Notes: generated from the letters alone by a model not told the origin. Counted from the stretch's first letter, positions 27,139-38,200 are shown. The stretch is 64,000 bases of DNA from MADRE2 sp964397015 (GCA_964397015.1 CAYNHL010000003.1:1-64000); one strand, 5' to 3'. Numbers and translations are program-made.

Positions 27139-28626
27139 ATGAAGAGTTTGAATCTGTTTCCCGAATCGCTTAGCTTCCGGGTAACCCTGCTGATATACAT
27201 GGTGGCCCCTTTGACGGCCGCGGTCGTCATTTTCGGATACCTGTCTTTAAGTTCCATTGAAAAGCAGGTGGAAAAACAGATGCAGACAGACCTTGAGCTG
27301 GTGGCAAGGGCGGTGCAGCTACCCTTGAGTTACGCCCTGGAAAAAAAACGCATGGGAAGTATTCAACAGGCTCTCGAGTCTGTCTTTGCCATCGGTCGAG
27401 TTTACAGTGCCTATGTTTATGACAGGAAAGGCAAAGAGATCGTACGTCTTGGCCGGGCTGCTCCTGAACCTGGACAGGAGCGGCTGACCGAACTGGCGGC
27501 AGATGGACAGAGCCGCGGGGAATATGGCAAAATGGCGGACCGTCAGGTTTTTTCGTATTTTGTACCCCTTACCGGGACCGGAGGACAGATTAACGGATTG
27601 CTCCAGTTGACAAGAAAAGAAAGTGAATTCAGCCGGAGCCTTCATGCTATCAGGATCAAGGGAATCATCATTTTCAGCGGCCTGCTGGTGCTGTTGTCCG
27701 GTGTTATTTTATATGGTCATCATCGTGCACTCGGCCGGCATCTTGGCCGGCTCAACGAGAGCATGACCCGTATTGCCGAAGGGGACCGGTATCACCGGTT
27801 TGATTTTCGAGGGCCAAGGGAAATAATAGGTATTGGTAAAACTTTTAACAATATGCTCAACAGTATAGATAAAGCTGAAAATACCATAAAGGTTCATCGA
27901 CAAAACCAGGATGCCCTGGAAAGGGAACTTCGCCAGGCAGAGAAGCTCGCAGCTCTCGGGCGTCTTGCCGCCGGCACGGCCCATGAGCTCGGGACGCCTT
28001 TGAGTGTTATCGACGGCAGGGCCCAGCGTGCCCTTCGGGATAAGGAAATTTCCGCCCGGCAGCAGCAGGCCATGGAATCCATCCGGGATGAGGTCGGCCG
28101 GATGGAATATATTATCCGCCAGCTTCTGGATTTCAGCCGCCGCAACCCGTTGCGGTGTTCGGATGCTGATCCAGGCAGTATTTTAACGTCCGCTGTAATG
28201 GCAGTCCAGGAAGAGGCCCAGGCCGAAGGGGCTGTTGTTTCGTGTTCAGGCCCGAAAAATCCGGGGCAGGTCAGGCTCGATACCCTGAGGACCCAGCAGG
28301 CGCTTGTCAATCTTCTGCGCAATGCCATCCAGTCAACTCCCAATGCACAGGTACAACTGTCCTGGTACCGGCAGGACAATATGATCTGTTTCAGTGTGTC
28401 TGACAATGGCCCGGGAATCGAGCAAAAAGACCGTTCAAAAGTGTTTGAACCTTTTTATACCACAAAATCCGTGGGCCGGGGAACAGGCCTGGGTCTGTCA
28501 GTAGTGCATGCGGTTGCCCAGGCCCATAACGGGTGGGTTACCATAGATGAAAGTCCTGCAGGAGGAGCCTGTTTTATGTTTTGCGTGCCTTCCGGACCGG
28601 ACAGTTTGTCAAAGGAGGATGCATGA
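27139..28626 (+). CDS. Membrane sensor histidine kinase with HAMP domain
   Basis: 495 residues. TM1 about residues 12-37, a small periplasmic sensor (about 38-170), TM2 about 175-197, HAMP (198-250), HisKA with H-box LAAGTAHELGTPLSVIDG, and ATPase with NLLRNAIQ, DNGPGIE and GRGTGLGLSVV. I choose the ATG at 27139 because AAGGAGG lies five bases before it; a GTG at 27121 opens the frame but has no site. It overlaps the next gene by ATGA and should phosphorylate that regulator. Architecture is of the envelope-sensing type (as in ZraS). Confidence 0.9.
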   Translation: MKSLNLFPESLSFRVTLLIYMVAPLTAAVVIFGYLSLSSIEKQVEKQMQTDLELVARAVQLPLSYALEKKRMGSIQQALESVFAIGRVYSAYVYDRKGKEIVRLGRAAPEPGQERLTELAADGQSRGEYGKMADRQVFSYFVPLTGTGGQINGLLQLTRKESEFSRSLHAIRIKGIIIFSGLLVLLSGVILYGHHRALGRHLGRLNESMTRIAEGDRYHRFDFRGPREIIGIGKTFNNMLNSIDKAENTIKVHRQNQDALERELRQAEKLAALGRLAAGTAHELGTPLSVIDGRAQRALRDKEISARQQQAMESIRDEVGRMEYIIRQLLDFSRRNPLRCSDADPGSILTSAVMAVQEEAQAEGAVVSCSGPKNPGQVRLDTLRTQQALVNLLRNAIQSTPNAQVQLSWYRQDNMICFSVSDNGPGIEQKDRSKVFEPFYTTKSVGRGTGLGLSVVHAVAQAHNGWVTIDESPAGGACFMFCVPSGPDSLSKEDA

Positions 28627-30074
28627 CCAGGGAAGAAATGGCCGGCGGTACGGTATGGATCGTTGAAGATGACAGGGCTCTTGGAACACTGCTGGTCGAA
28701 GAGGTTCGGGATGCAGGGCTGGACGGATACTGGAAATCATCTGCCGAAGAGGCTGTGCAGGCTATGGATACGCAGTGGCCCGACCTTATTGTATGCGATT
28801 TACGTCTGCCGGGAATGGACGGCCTGACGTTTCTCAAAAAAATTATCAGTACCGTACCGGATACCCCGCCAGGATTTTTGATCATCACGGCTTTTGGGAC
28901 CATTCCCAAGGCAGTGGAAGCCCTGAAGGCCGGTGCGGATGATTTTCTGACCAAACCTTTGGATCTCGAGCATTTCATGCTGCGGGTCACCCGGATACTG
29001 GAAAAAAACCGTCTCAGGGATATGGTTTCCCAGATGCGCGGCCTGCTGAAGTCGGACAGTTTTCACGATATGTACGGTAACAGCCGGGTCATGTGTCTTT
29101 TGTTCGAACAGATCCGGCAGGTGGCCAAGGCCAGCGGGCCGGTTTTGATTACAGGTGAGAGCGGTACCGGAAAAGAGCTGGTGGCCCGGGCTATTCACAT
29201 GGAAAGCGCCAGGGCCGAAGGCCCTTTTCTGCCGGTGAACTGTGCCGGCGTGCCGGCGCACCTGCTTGAGAGCGAATTTTTCGGCCATGCCGAAGGCGCC
29301 TTTACAGGGGCCCGGTCACATAGGAACGGTCTTTTTGATGAAGCCCAAGGCGGGTCTCTGCTGCTGGATGAAATATCTGAAATGCCGGTTTCCCTTCAGG
29401 CCAAGCTGTTGCGGATTCTCCAGGACGGCCGGCTTCGGCGGGTTGGTGAAAACCGGGAACACAGTGTCGATGTCAGGGTCCTGGCAGCTACCCACCGGGA
29501 TATGGACAAGGCGGTCAAGTCACAGAGTTTCAGGGAAGACCTGTTTTTCCGCCTGGAGGCATTTACCCTGCAGGTTCCACCGCTTCGGGAACGGGGGGAC
29601 GATATTGAGCTGCTGGCCGCCAGGTTCATGCAGCAGTTTGCCCTGGGGCTCGGAAAAACAGTGAAGGGTTTCAGCAGCCGGGCCATGGCACTGCTTTGCC
29701 AATATCCTTTTCCCGGGAATGTCCGCGAGCTCAGCAATGCAGTGGAACGGGCCGTCACATTTACGACACAGTCTCAAATCCGTGCTGCACACCTGCCCGC
29801 CCGCATCAGAAAGTTTCAATCAGATTCACTTTTGAACGATGCTTTGTCTCCTGTTTCAAAGACAGTCCGTTCCGATGAGCCGCTGTTGTCTCTTGCCCAG
29901 GTGGAGGCCCGGTATATCCATCACGTGTTGAAAAAAACAGATGGAAACAAACGAAAAGCAGCCTCTATCCTGGGGATTGGACGCAGAACGCTGTATCGCA
30001 GGCTGGAAGAATCTCTCAGATTTTCACAAGACAATGCCGGTAATGCAGAGACCGGTGTATCGACGTCATCTTAA
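28623..30074 (+). CDS. Sigma-54-dependent NtrC-family response regulator
   Basis: 483 residues: receiver (VWIVEDDRALGTLL, phospho-acceptor in LIVCDLRLPGMDG, LTKPLDL), AAA+ (Walker A GESGTGKE, GAFTGARSHR, LLLDEISEMP, FPGNVREL) and a Fis-type helix-turn-helix (NKRKAASILGIGRRTLYRRL). The ATG at 28623 shares four bases with the kinase stop and is preceded by AAAGGAGG. Likely targets are its own neighbourhood: the divergent DUF4168 genes and perhaps the small membrane protein downstream. Confidence 0.93.
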   Translation: MTREEMAGGTVWIVEDDRALGTLLVEEVRDAGLDGYWKSSAEEAVQAMDTQWPDLIVCDLRLPGMDGLTFLKKIISTVPDTPPGFLIITAFGTIPKAVEALKAGADDFLTKPLDLEHFMLRVTRILEKNRLRDMVSQMRGLLKSDSFHDMYGNSRVMCLLFEQIRQVAKASGPVLITGESGTGKELVARAIHMESARAEGPFLPVNCAGVPAHLLESEFFGHAEGAFTGARSHRNGLFDEAQGGSLLLDEISEMPVSLQAKLLRILQDGRLRRVGENREHSVDVRVLAATHRDMDKAVKSQSFREDLFFRLEAFTLQVPPLRERGDDIELLAARFMQQFALGLGKTVKGFSSRAMALLCQYPFPGNVRELSNAVERAVTFTTQSQIRAAHLPARIRKFQSDSLLNDALSPVSKTVRSDEPLLSLAQVEARYIHHVLKKTDGNKRKAASILGIGRRTLYRRLEESLRFSQDNAGNAETGVSTSS

Positions 30075-30104
30075 CCGTAACCTTGAAAAATATTAAAATT
30101 TAAC

Positions 30105-30133
30105 TTGACACAGGCGCTTTGATATGAGATATT
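30105..30133 (+). promoter_or_regulatory. Possible sigma-70 promoter before the small membrane protein
   Basis: TTGACA at 30105-30110, then 17 bases, then GATATT at 30128-30133. The -35 is perfect, the -10 is weak. The same bases contain the half-site TGACACA also seen in the palindrome at 27100-27126. Confidence 0.35.
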
Positions 30134-30236
30134 TCTTGTACAAAATATTTATACAGGCAATATTTTGGTGCAATGCAGCTTGCTGGATGCAGGCTGTCAA
30201 TAAAGCACATGATATAATTTAAATGAGGAGGAACTT

Positions 30237-30503
30237 ATGGCGAAATCAACACAATACAATCAATCAAGCCAATACGGCAAATCTGACGATTCCCTGGTTT
30301 TTGCTCATATCGCTATCGTTTTCTTTGCGCTCTTTGGATTTATCCTGAATTTTTTTAGAGGATTATGGGATGGCGTCAAACAGCTCGGTGCACTTCCCGG
30401 CTTTGTATTAAATCTGGGTAAAAAGCAGGCTGCACAGATTGGTGAAGCGGTATCTGATATGGAAATTGCCCGTGTATGGCAGCAACGTGATTCTAACAGC
30501 TAG
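30237..30503 (+). CDS. Small single-span membrane protein, unknown function
   Basis: 88 residues, not recognised. A polar, Gln/Ser-rich N-terminus (residues 1-20) precedes one strong hydrophobic segment (21-41, LVFAHIAIVFFALFGFILNFF), then an amphipathic helix with Trp and a charged tail. GAGGAGG precedes the ATG by seven bases, which supports translation. It follows the sigma-54 regulator on the same strand and may be part of the same envelope response, but the 160-base gap allows its own promoter. Confidence 0.7.
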   Translation: MAKSTQYNQSSQYGKSDDSLVFAHIAIVFFALFGFILNFFRGLWDGVKQLGALPGFVLNLGKKQAAQIGEAVSDMEIARVWQQRDSNS

Positions 30504-30552
30504 ATAGACCGGCCCTTCCTTTATTATTAAATTCTACCAGTACATCAAATTA

Positions 30553-33500
30553 TTATTCACGGGTCTTGCCGTCCAGCACACTGCGGATGGCAAGACTTAG
30601 TTCTTTTTTCTTGAAAGGCTTGCGCAAAAGGCCGGCACCGCCGATTTCTTCTGTTTTCTTTTTTGATAAAAGCGTGCTGTTTCCAGACCAGAGTATAACC
30701 GGAATACCGGGCCTGATATTTCTGAATGCAATGCCCAGTTCAACCCCTGTAAGCCGTGGCATCGTTATATCAGATATCAGCATGTCGAAACGGTCAGGAT
30801 GTTTTTCAAACAATGACAGTGCCTCCTGGCTGTCGGTCATCGTTGTAACTTTATATCCCATTTCTTCAAGCATGTCCTGGACGATATAGGGCAGCACCTG
30901 TTCATCATCCACAACCAGCAAATGTTCCGTGCCTTTTTCAGCCACAGTGTCTTCAGGCGGTTCTTCGTCAATTTCCCTGGTAACTGCCGGCAGGTAGACA
31001 TCAAATCGTGAACCTTTACCCGGGGTGGAATCCACTATAATGTCACCGCCGTGTTCCTTTACTATACCGTGTACTGTAGCCAGTCCCAATCCTGTTCCGT
31101 GGCTTTTTTCCTTTGTGGTGAAAAAGGGGTCGAAAATTCTGGGCAGGATATCTTCGGGAATACCGCATCCGTTATCTGAAACACTTAGCTTGATAAATGT
31201 ACCGGGAAAAATATCCGGAGATGTTTTTGAAAAGTCAGGGCCAAGTTCGACAGCAGCCAGGGAAATGGCAAGTGTTCCTGCCTGGTTCATGGCCTGGGCC
31301 GCATTTGTCGCCAGGTTGGTGACCATCTGGTGAACCTGTGTGGGGTCTCCCTGGATGGGAGGAAGATCTTCCGGGATGTCATGAGTGATGAGTAATGTGG
31401 AAGGCAGTGATGCCCGCATGAAATTTACGGCCTCTTTGACCACCACCCTGATATCTATTGTATTGAGTACGCTTTCTTTTTTTCTGCTGAATGTCAGGAT
31501 TTGTGAGATAAGCGTCCTGGCTCTCTCACTGGCTGACAGAATGCCGGAAACACGTTCAAAGGCCTTGGTTTTTTCCGGAAATTCTTCCATGACCAGTTCC
31601 GCATATCCCACTATTGCAGCCAGGATATTGTTGAAATCATGGGCAATGCCTCCGGCCAGGACCCCCATGGCCTCCATTTTCTGTGAGTGTCGAAGCCGCA
31701 GCTCCATGTTCTTTCTTTCCGTGATATCCATGTGTGTGCCGACCATGCGCTGGGCTTTTCCGGCATCGTCTTTTGCAACGGTTTTCCCCCTGCCCAGTAT
31801 CCACCTGTAATCCCCGGCCTTTGTTTTCATGCGGAATTCCATTTCAAAGGGCCTGGAAGAAACAAGGTGATGTTCGATGGTTTTAAGCGCTTGGGGCAGA
31901 TCATCAGGATGCAGCAGCGTTTCCCAGGTTTCAAACCGCATGGGCAGTTCATCCGGGTTGTATCCCAGCATGGTATAATAACGCGGGCTGAAATAGATCT
32001 CATTTGTATCGATAGTCCAGTCCCAGACGGCATCACTGACTGAATCCAGGGTCAGCTTGAGACGTTCCTCACTTGTTTTAAGTCTTTTTTCATCTTCTTT
32101 TTTTTGAGTGACATCTTCAAATATATTCACCAGCTCACCTGAAGGCAGTGTAAAAACATAGCTGTCAAAAGTCGCGTCAAGGTGATTGTCCCTGTAAGGG
32201 GCTGACAAAAGATGCTCCGGAACCCGGGCCTCAAAGACGCGTCGGAATATATCCAGTAGGCCCATCTCTTTGATGCCTGGAAAAAGGTCCTTCACATCCC
32301 GGCCGATGAGTTCGTTTTTATCCCTGTCGGCAATGGCTTCTCCTGCCTTGTTGATGTCTTTGAGAATAAACTGCTTTCCATTGTCGGGACTCTCATAGAT
32401 GGCAATGCCCAAAGCCACATTGGCGAACAGCTCCCTGAATCTTGATTCGTTTCTTTCAACCGCCTTTGTCGCTTCTTTCCATGCTGTAATATCCCGGATG
32501 ACCAGGACGGTACCCAGGTATTCTTTTTTTTGATGCTGCAAAGGTGATATCGTGACCGCCGCAAAGAAAACACGGCCATTTTTGTTCAGCATTTCAAATT
32601 CATGGACCTGTTTTTTAGTGTGCGACAGCTGTCGGGGGGATAAAAATAACGGCAGCCTGTTCTTTTCTGCAGGAGCGAACAGTTCATCGACCGGCAGGGT
32701 AATTAAGGTGTTTTTATCATGGTCGAACAATGTAGTTGCCGACCGGTTGCAGTCAATAATCCGGGGGCGGTCCGGGCTGCTGTCCAAAATAAAGATCGCA
32801 TCCTGCTGGCTGTTGAACACATTTTCCAGCATGGTCCTGGACTGGTGGAGTTCGGCTGTTCTTTTCCGTACCAGTTTTTCAAATGCTTCGGCTTTCTGGG
32901 TCTGGAATGACAGCAGGCTTTCTTCGTAACGGTGGCGCTGGATGGCCATGGCAAACAGGGTGGCCAGTCGCTTTACAATGGTCAGGTCAATGTCCATGTA
33001 CCTGGTGGCCGGGTTGGCCAGGGCGATCTGACCTGCCACCTGGTCACCGATCATGGCCGGTACCCCTAAAAATGCGGTGATTTTGATATGGCCCGGCGGT
33101 GTTCCTGTAGATCGCGGATCATTTTCAAGATCATTTACCATGACAGGCTGGCGGTTTTCCAGCACCCATCCCCACAAGCCCTCACATTTTTCAAAAACGA
33201 TAGTTTTGTCCGGAATCCGGCATTCTTCCCAGATGTCTTTGGTCATGGTATGGCTTGTAAACAGCTCTTGTGAGTCGTCAAAGGTGCCGACAAATCCGTA
33301 CTCGCTTTTTGTCAGTTCCTTGGCAACCTTTAACACGCGGTTGGAAATTCTTTCAAGACTGGTGGTTGTAAGCAGCAGGGAGGCCAGGCGGGACAGGGCG
33401 GTTTCGATGTCTTTTTGAAAGACAATGTCCTGTTCCACACGTTTTTTTTCAATTATTTCCCAGACTACATCGGCATGGTAGGACAGGTTGTCGGCATCGG

Positions 33501-33960
33501 CCTGCGTGTAGGGTACGGGTTTGTTACCCACTCCCAGCACGGCTACCACCCTGTTATCCCGCATGACCGGTACCACAAGCTCCCGGATGACAGGGGCATG
33601 CCCATCGGGCAGCCCTCTTTTGTTTACAACGGCACTGTAGTCGTTATGGATGACCGGTTTTTTTTTCCGGACACTGTCCGCCCACACCCCGGCCTGATCG
33701 AGATCGTAGTGTATCCCTTTGCCCTCTGCTTTGCAGAATTGTTCGAGTGTTCTTGTGGACCACTGCTGCAGCGTCAGGGACTGTTCATCAGGAGAGACAA
33801 AATGAAAAAAACTGATCACGCTCTGGGTCAGCGGTTCAATAGTGTCCAGGGCCAGGGTCATGAGTTCATCCAGTGAAAGGGATGCGGCCTTTTGAATCAA
33901 AAACTGCCGGGTTTGAATGACCGGGTCTTCGGGTGCTGCTGATGATTTCTTTTTTTCCAT
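30553..33960 (-). CDS. Hybrid histidine kinase, GAF-GAF-PAS-PAS-PAS-HisKA-ATPase-REC
   Basis: 1135-residue cytoplasmic sensor with no membrane segment. Two GAF-like domains (about residues 30-175 and 190-355), three PAS domains (about 375-495, 500-625, 640-765; the last ends in the PAC-like segment VGTHMDITERK), HisKA with H-box LAGGIAHDFNNILAAIVG, ATPase (NLATNAAQAM, DNGCGIP, GTGLGLATV) and a C-terminal receiver (LLVVDDEQVLPYIV, phospho-acceptor in MLISDITMPRLTG). The same kinase-receiver core type as the protein at 24107-25681. It stands alone, so the downstream partner is unknown. Confidence 0.9.
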   Translation of the reverse strand: MEKKKSSAAPEDPVIQTRQFLIQKAASLSLDELMTLALDTIEPLTQSVISFFHFVSPDEQSLTLQQWSTRTLEQFCKAEGKGIHYDLDQAGVWADSVRKKKPVIHNDYSAVVNKRGLPDGHAPVIRELVVPVMRDNRVVAVLGVGNKPVPYTQADADNLSYHADVVWEIIEKKRVEQDIVFQKDIETALSRLASLLLTTTSLERISNRVLKVAKELTKSEYGFVGTFDDSQELFTSHTMTKDIWEECRIPDKTIVFEKCEGLWGWVLENRQPVMVNDLENDPRSTGTPPGHIKITAFLGVPAMIGDQVAGQIALANPATRYMDIDLTIVKRLATLFAMAIQRHRYEESLLSFQTQKAEAFEKLVRKRTAELHQSRTMLENVFNSQQDAIFILDSSPDRPRIIDCNRSATTLFDHDKNTLITLPVDELFAPAEKNRLPLFLSPRQLSHTKKQVHEFEMLNKNGRVFFAAVTISPLQHQKKEYLGTVLVIRDITAWKEATKAVERNESRFRELFANVALGIAIYESPDNGKQFILKDINKAGEAIADRDKNELIGRDVKDLFPGIKEMGLLDIFRRVFEARVPEHLLSAPYRDNHLDATFDSYVFTLPSGELVNIFEDVTQKKEDEKRLKTSEERLKLTLDSVSDAVWDWTIDTNEIYFSPRYYTMLGYNPDELPMRFETWETLLHPDDLPQALKTIEHHLVSSRPFEMEFRMKTKAGDYRWILGRGKTVAKDDAGKAQRMVGTHMDITERKNMELRLRHSQKMEAMGVLAGGIAHDFNNILAAIVGYAELVMEEFPEKTKAFERVSGILSASERARTLISQILTFSRKKESVLNTIDIRVVVKEAVNFMRASLPSTLLITHDIPEDLPPIQGDPTQVHQMVTNLATNAAQAMNQAGTLAISLAAVELGPDFSKTSPDIFPGTFIKLSVSDNGCGIPEDILPRIFDPFFTTKEKSHGTGLGLATVHGIVKEHGGDIIVDSTPGKGSRFDVYLPAVTREIDEEPPEDTVAEKGTEHLLVVDDEQVLPYIVQDMLEEMGYKVTTMTDSQEALSLFEKHPDRFDMLISDITMPRLTGVELGIAFRNIRPGIPVILWSGNSTLLSKKKTEEIGGAGLLRKPFKKKELSLAIRSVLDGKTRE

Positions 33961-34063
33961 CGGTGTTAAACAGCCTTAAGATACTGGAAAAATCGTGTAA
34001 TATAATGCCATGTCATGATATTCAAGTGAAATGTTATTATACTTGATTGCCCCTGTTATTCAA

Positions 34064-34088
34064 GCCCTGAAGTAGAAAATATCAGGGC
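34064..34088. other. Hairpin in the gap between kinase and HD-GYP genes
   Basis: Perfect seven-base arms GCCCTGA and TCAGGGC around an 11-base loop, nested in a longer imperfect repeat with ATTGCCCC on the left and GGGCAAT on the right. No T-run follows on either strand. It could be a terminator for the minus-strand HD-GYP gene or an operator for the gene at 30553-33960. Confidence 0.3.
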
Positions 34089-34160
34089 AATTGTATGTAA
34101 ATATTTTGCATGCGATACCCCCTTGAAGATATTCATTCCCGAACAAGCTGGGAAAAAAGA

Positions 34161-35258
34161 TCACTGGTATCGTCCTTTTAAAGCTTCTTCCGGATCGGCA
34201 TATTCAATGGCAATGGCGTTGATCTGTTTTTCACAGGCCATGAAGACATCCACAAGGTCGGGATCAAAATGAGTGCCTCTATCCGATTGGATGATACCAA
34301 CAGCTTTTTCATGGGAAAATGCCGGCTTGTAAATCCGCTTTGATATCAGGGCATCATAGACATCTGCCAGGGCCATTATGCGGCCGGCAAACGGGATGTC
34401 GGTTCCCTTCAATCCTTCAGGATAGCCGGAACCGTCCCATTTTTCATGGTGGGAATAGGCGATTTCCTGGGCAATGGTTAAAAAGGATTCGGTCCCCAGG
34501 CTTTTGGCCGATGTCATTATGATATCCCTGCCGTATACCGTATGTTTTTTGATTTCGCCGAATTCTTTGTCAGTGAGCCGCCCGGGTTTGAGCAGGATAT
34601 TGTCCGGAATGCCAACCTTGCCGATATCATGGAGCGGGGCGGATTTGGTCAGCAGGTCAATGTACCGGTCGTCCATGGACCGGGATTTCCTGGTTTTCAT
34701 TTCGCGGGTTCTTGTTGCCAGCAGGCGTACGTAATGCCTGGTCCGCTTGATATGTTCACCGGTTTCTTCATCCCTGAATTCAGCCAGCTTGCCGGCTATC
34801 TCGATCGTGACATCCTGGGTCAAATCGAGCTGCCGCGACTTCTGGATCACTTTCAACTCCAGGTTGTCCCTGTGCTCCTTTAGCATCAGGTGGGTGTTGA
34901 CACGTTGTTCGAGCAGGTGGGGATTGAAGGGCTTTGTGATATAATCCACCGCTCCTAAGGCAAGTCCTTTTGTTTCATCGTTTTCGTCATTGAGTGCAGT
35001 CAGGAATATGACCGGAATTTTGGAAAACCTGTAATCCGATTTCAAGGCCCGGCAGACTTGGTAGCCATCCATTCCGGGCATCATAACGTCCAGCAGGATA
35101 AGTTCCGGAAGGCTGCGGTCAACCAGCTTTAGTGCATCAGGTCCGCTTGTGGCGACACTGATAAGGTATTTATCTGCAAGAGCCTCTACTATCAGATCGA
35201 TATTTTGTTCAGAGTCGTCCACGACCATTATCTTTTTTTTCATTTCATTCATAATCAT
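34161..35258 (-). CDS. HD-GYP domain response regulator (c-di-GMP phosphodiesterase)
   Basis: 365 residues: receiver (IMVVDDSEQNIDLI, phospho-acceptor in LILLDVMMPGMDG, ITKPFNP), a coiled linker, then an HD-GYP domain with HDIGKVGIPD, HTVYGRDII, HHEKWDGSGYPEGL and FDALI-like DVYDALISKR. This set matches active enzymes that hydrolyse c-di-GMP. The start overlaps the preceding hybrid kinase stop by ATGA, so that kinase (with its Hpt domain) is the expected phosphodonor. Later Met codons at positions 3 and 6 are alternative starts. Confidence 0.93.
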   Translation of the reverse strand: MIMNEMKKKIMVVDDSEQNIDLIVEALADKYLISVATSGPDALKLVDRSLPELILLDVMMPGMDGYQVCRALKSDYRFSKIPVIFLTALNDENDETKGLALGAVDYITKPFNPHLLEQRVNTHLMLKEHRDNLELKVIQKSRQLDLTQDVTIEIAGKLAEFRDEETGEHIKRTRHYVRLLATRTREMKTRKSRSMDDRYIDLLTKSAPLHDIGKVGIPDNILLKPGRLTDKEFGEIKKHTVYGRDIIMTSAKSLGTESFLTIAQEIAYSHHEKWDGSGYPEGLKGTDIPFAGRIMALADVYDALISKRIYKPAFSHEKAVGIIQSDRGTHFDPDLVDVFMACEKQINAIAIEYADPEEALKGRYQ

Positions 35259-38200
35259 TCAGTTGTGTGATCGCCTGACAGCCTTGCCAGTTTCTGTTCG
35301 GCATCGGCAAAGCGGTAGCGGTCGATCAAGGGTTCTATGGCTTCAAGCCGTTTTTTCAGAGCCGGGCTGATGTCATATGTCTTTATCCGGGCCAAAAGGT
35401 CCCGGCATTCAGAAGGCTGTTGTTTTTGTATGGCATCCAGCAAAGACAGCATGTCTGCTTCAAGCTCGGGCGTGGCTGTTTCCATGACTGCAGCCAGTGA
35501 TCCGGCAGTGTCAAGTACCTGTCTTATAAGCCTGCAAAAGGATAAAATATTGTCCTTGATCACATTTACCGGTTCTCCTGTCTGATGGATTTCATCGAGG
35601 CGTACCAGTAATTTGCGCGCCGAGTCCCCTAGTGACCTGGCCCCGATCATTGTACCGATGGAGGACAGGTTGTGGGCCGAAAATCTGATTGACTCGGAGT
35701 CGCCGTTTTCAAGGGCTGTTATTATTGTTTGATCCACCTGGTCATAGGTGGTGGTGAATTTTTTCAGCATTTTGATATACAATGATTTCTGGTCGTCCAC
35801 GTAGGCCAGACCGGCGGTTGTGTCGATGAGATCCGTGTCAATGAGTTCGGCTGGCTGTTTTCCTTTGTTTTCAGAAAATGATGTCCCTTTCAGCCATTTG
35901 TTCAGGATTATGGACAGAGTTTCCTTTTTTACAGGCTTGGTCAGGCAGTCATTCATTCCGGCCTCCTGGCAGCGGTCCTTTATGCCGGAGGGATCATGCC
36001 CGCTCAATGTTACAATAGGCACAGTACTTGCCCATGGAACCAGAAGAGCCCTTATCTGCCTTGTAGTTTCATATCCATCCATTCCGGGCATTTCAAGGTC
36101 CATGAATACCATGTGAAACCTGGATTGAGACAACATTTCAACGGCTGTTTCGCCATTGCCTGCCTCATAGATGTCTGCGCCGGCTTTTTCTATAATTGCC
36201 GTGACAATCTCTCTGTTTATTGGATCATCATCTACAACCAGTATCTTTTTGCCTGCAAGCGACTGTTTATCATTATCTGCAGCCGGCTGCCTGTCCTGAT
36301 GGTCCGTTGTTTTTACCAAAGGATGCCCGCTGTCATCCAAAAGGGACAATAAAGTTCTTATCAAGGTCATGGGAGGTACCGGGTATTCAATGAAAGTCAA
36401 AGATTCATTCCGGTCACCCAGCAGGGCTCGGCAACGGGATTCACAAAGGGGTTCTGTTTCGGGATGGTGAATTACCAGGGACTTTGTCTCTTTTGATTTG
36501 ACAGAAATTACAGCCTGAAGGTTTTTTTCGGCATTGTCATTCAGCCGGTCCCGGTCCAGCCACTCCTGGCTGATGATGATAAAATCCAAAGGATCGGAAA
36601 ATGGTTTGTCAGGGTAAACGGCCGGTTGCATGCCCAGGGCGTTGAGATTTGATTTCAAGGCTGCCGCAGGTCCGTCCGGATCGTCGATTATGTACACGGT
36701 TTTTTCAGCCAGGATCTCGACAGGCAGCCCTGGAATGCGGCTGGACAATGCAGGGGCAAAAGGCAGCGACACTGAAAAAACAGATCCCTGGCCAGGGCTG
36801 CTTTGAACTTCTATGCTGCCCTCCATGGCATCGGTGATTTTTTTTACAATGGCCAGGCCCAGGCCGGTGCCGCCATAGATCCTGGAACTGGACCCGTCAA
36901 TCTGGGTAAAGGGTTCAAAAAGGCTGGACAGCTGGTTGTCCGACATTCCGATACCGGTATCCTTGACAGTTATTTTAAGCCACAGGGATTTGTCCGTTCG
37001 TTCAATGATCTCCGACAGGATTTCCACCTGGCCGGCACTGGTATATTTCAATGCATTTCCTGCAATTTTCATTATAATCTGTGTGACCCGGGATGCATCT
37101 CCTGTCATGAAAAGCGGCAGACCATGGGAAAAGCTGTATGAAAACAGGATGTTCTTTTCAAGGGCCGTGAATTTCATGACCGTGACGATACGTTCCATTA
37201 TATCGCCGAGCTGGAACTCTTCCTGCTTGATTGACATTTTTCCGGCATCGATCTTTGAAAAATCGAGTATGTCGTTGAGGATGGCCAGAAGGGCGTTGCC
37301 GGCTGAATGAATGTTTGAAATCCGCCGGTGCTGGGCCTGGGCCAGGCCGGATTCCATTGCCAGCCGGCTCATGCCGAGGATGGAATTCAAGGGAGTCCTG
37401 ATCTCATGGGACATGGTGGCCAGAAAATCACTTTTTGCTTTTGTGGAAGACTCCGCCCTGGATTTGGCCTTCCTTAAATCCTGGATCATTTTTTTTCGTG
37501 CCGTTATATCCTCTTTGATTGCCACAAAGGAAACGATTTCCTTGTGGTCGTTGAAAATGGGGGAAATTGAAGCCGATTCCCAGTAAAGCGTGCCGTCTTT
37601 TTTCCTGTTTTCAAATTCACCATGCCAGACCTGCCCGGATTTTATGGTTTGCCACAAACTGTTGTAAAATTCCGGGGACTGTTTTCCCGTGTTAAGGATA
37701 CGCGGGTTTTGACCCAATGCCTCAGCACTGGTATAGCCTGTGACCTGTTCGAATTTTGGATTCACATATTCTATCTCTCCGTTTAAATCTGTTACCACCA
37801 CGCTGACAGGGCTTTGCTCGACCGCCTGTGAAAGGCGCCTTATCTGGTCTTCGTTTTTTTTGCGCACGGTGATGTCATGAAGAGTTTCCATGACCAGGTC
37901 AGGGGTGCCGTCAGGGGCGTAGCCTGCAATACTCGTCTGGCACAAAAAAGTCCTGTACCGGTTTTCGACATCACGATGGGTGTGTTCACCTGTGTGGACT
38001 CTACCGTTTTCAAATGTTTTGCGGACAATACAGCTGCCGCATGGAGCACCTGCATGCTTTAATGTACGGAAGCATTTTTTCTTTTCCATGTCAGGTCCAA
38101 AGATTTTTTTTGCTGGTTCATTTGCCCAGACGATATTCAATTCAGGGTCAAACATGCACATGGCATCGGGCACAGATTCCAGAATGCCTTTCAGTTTTGC

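Noticed and set aside
30165..30190. A sigma-54-like sequence (TTGGTGC ... CTTGCT) before the small membrane protein
   Set aside because: Spacing between the GG and GC elements is 13, not 10, so it does not fit a -24/-12 promoter.
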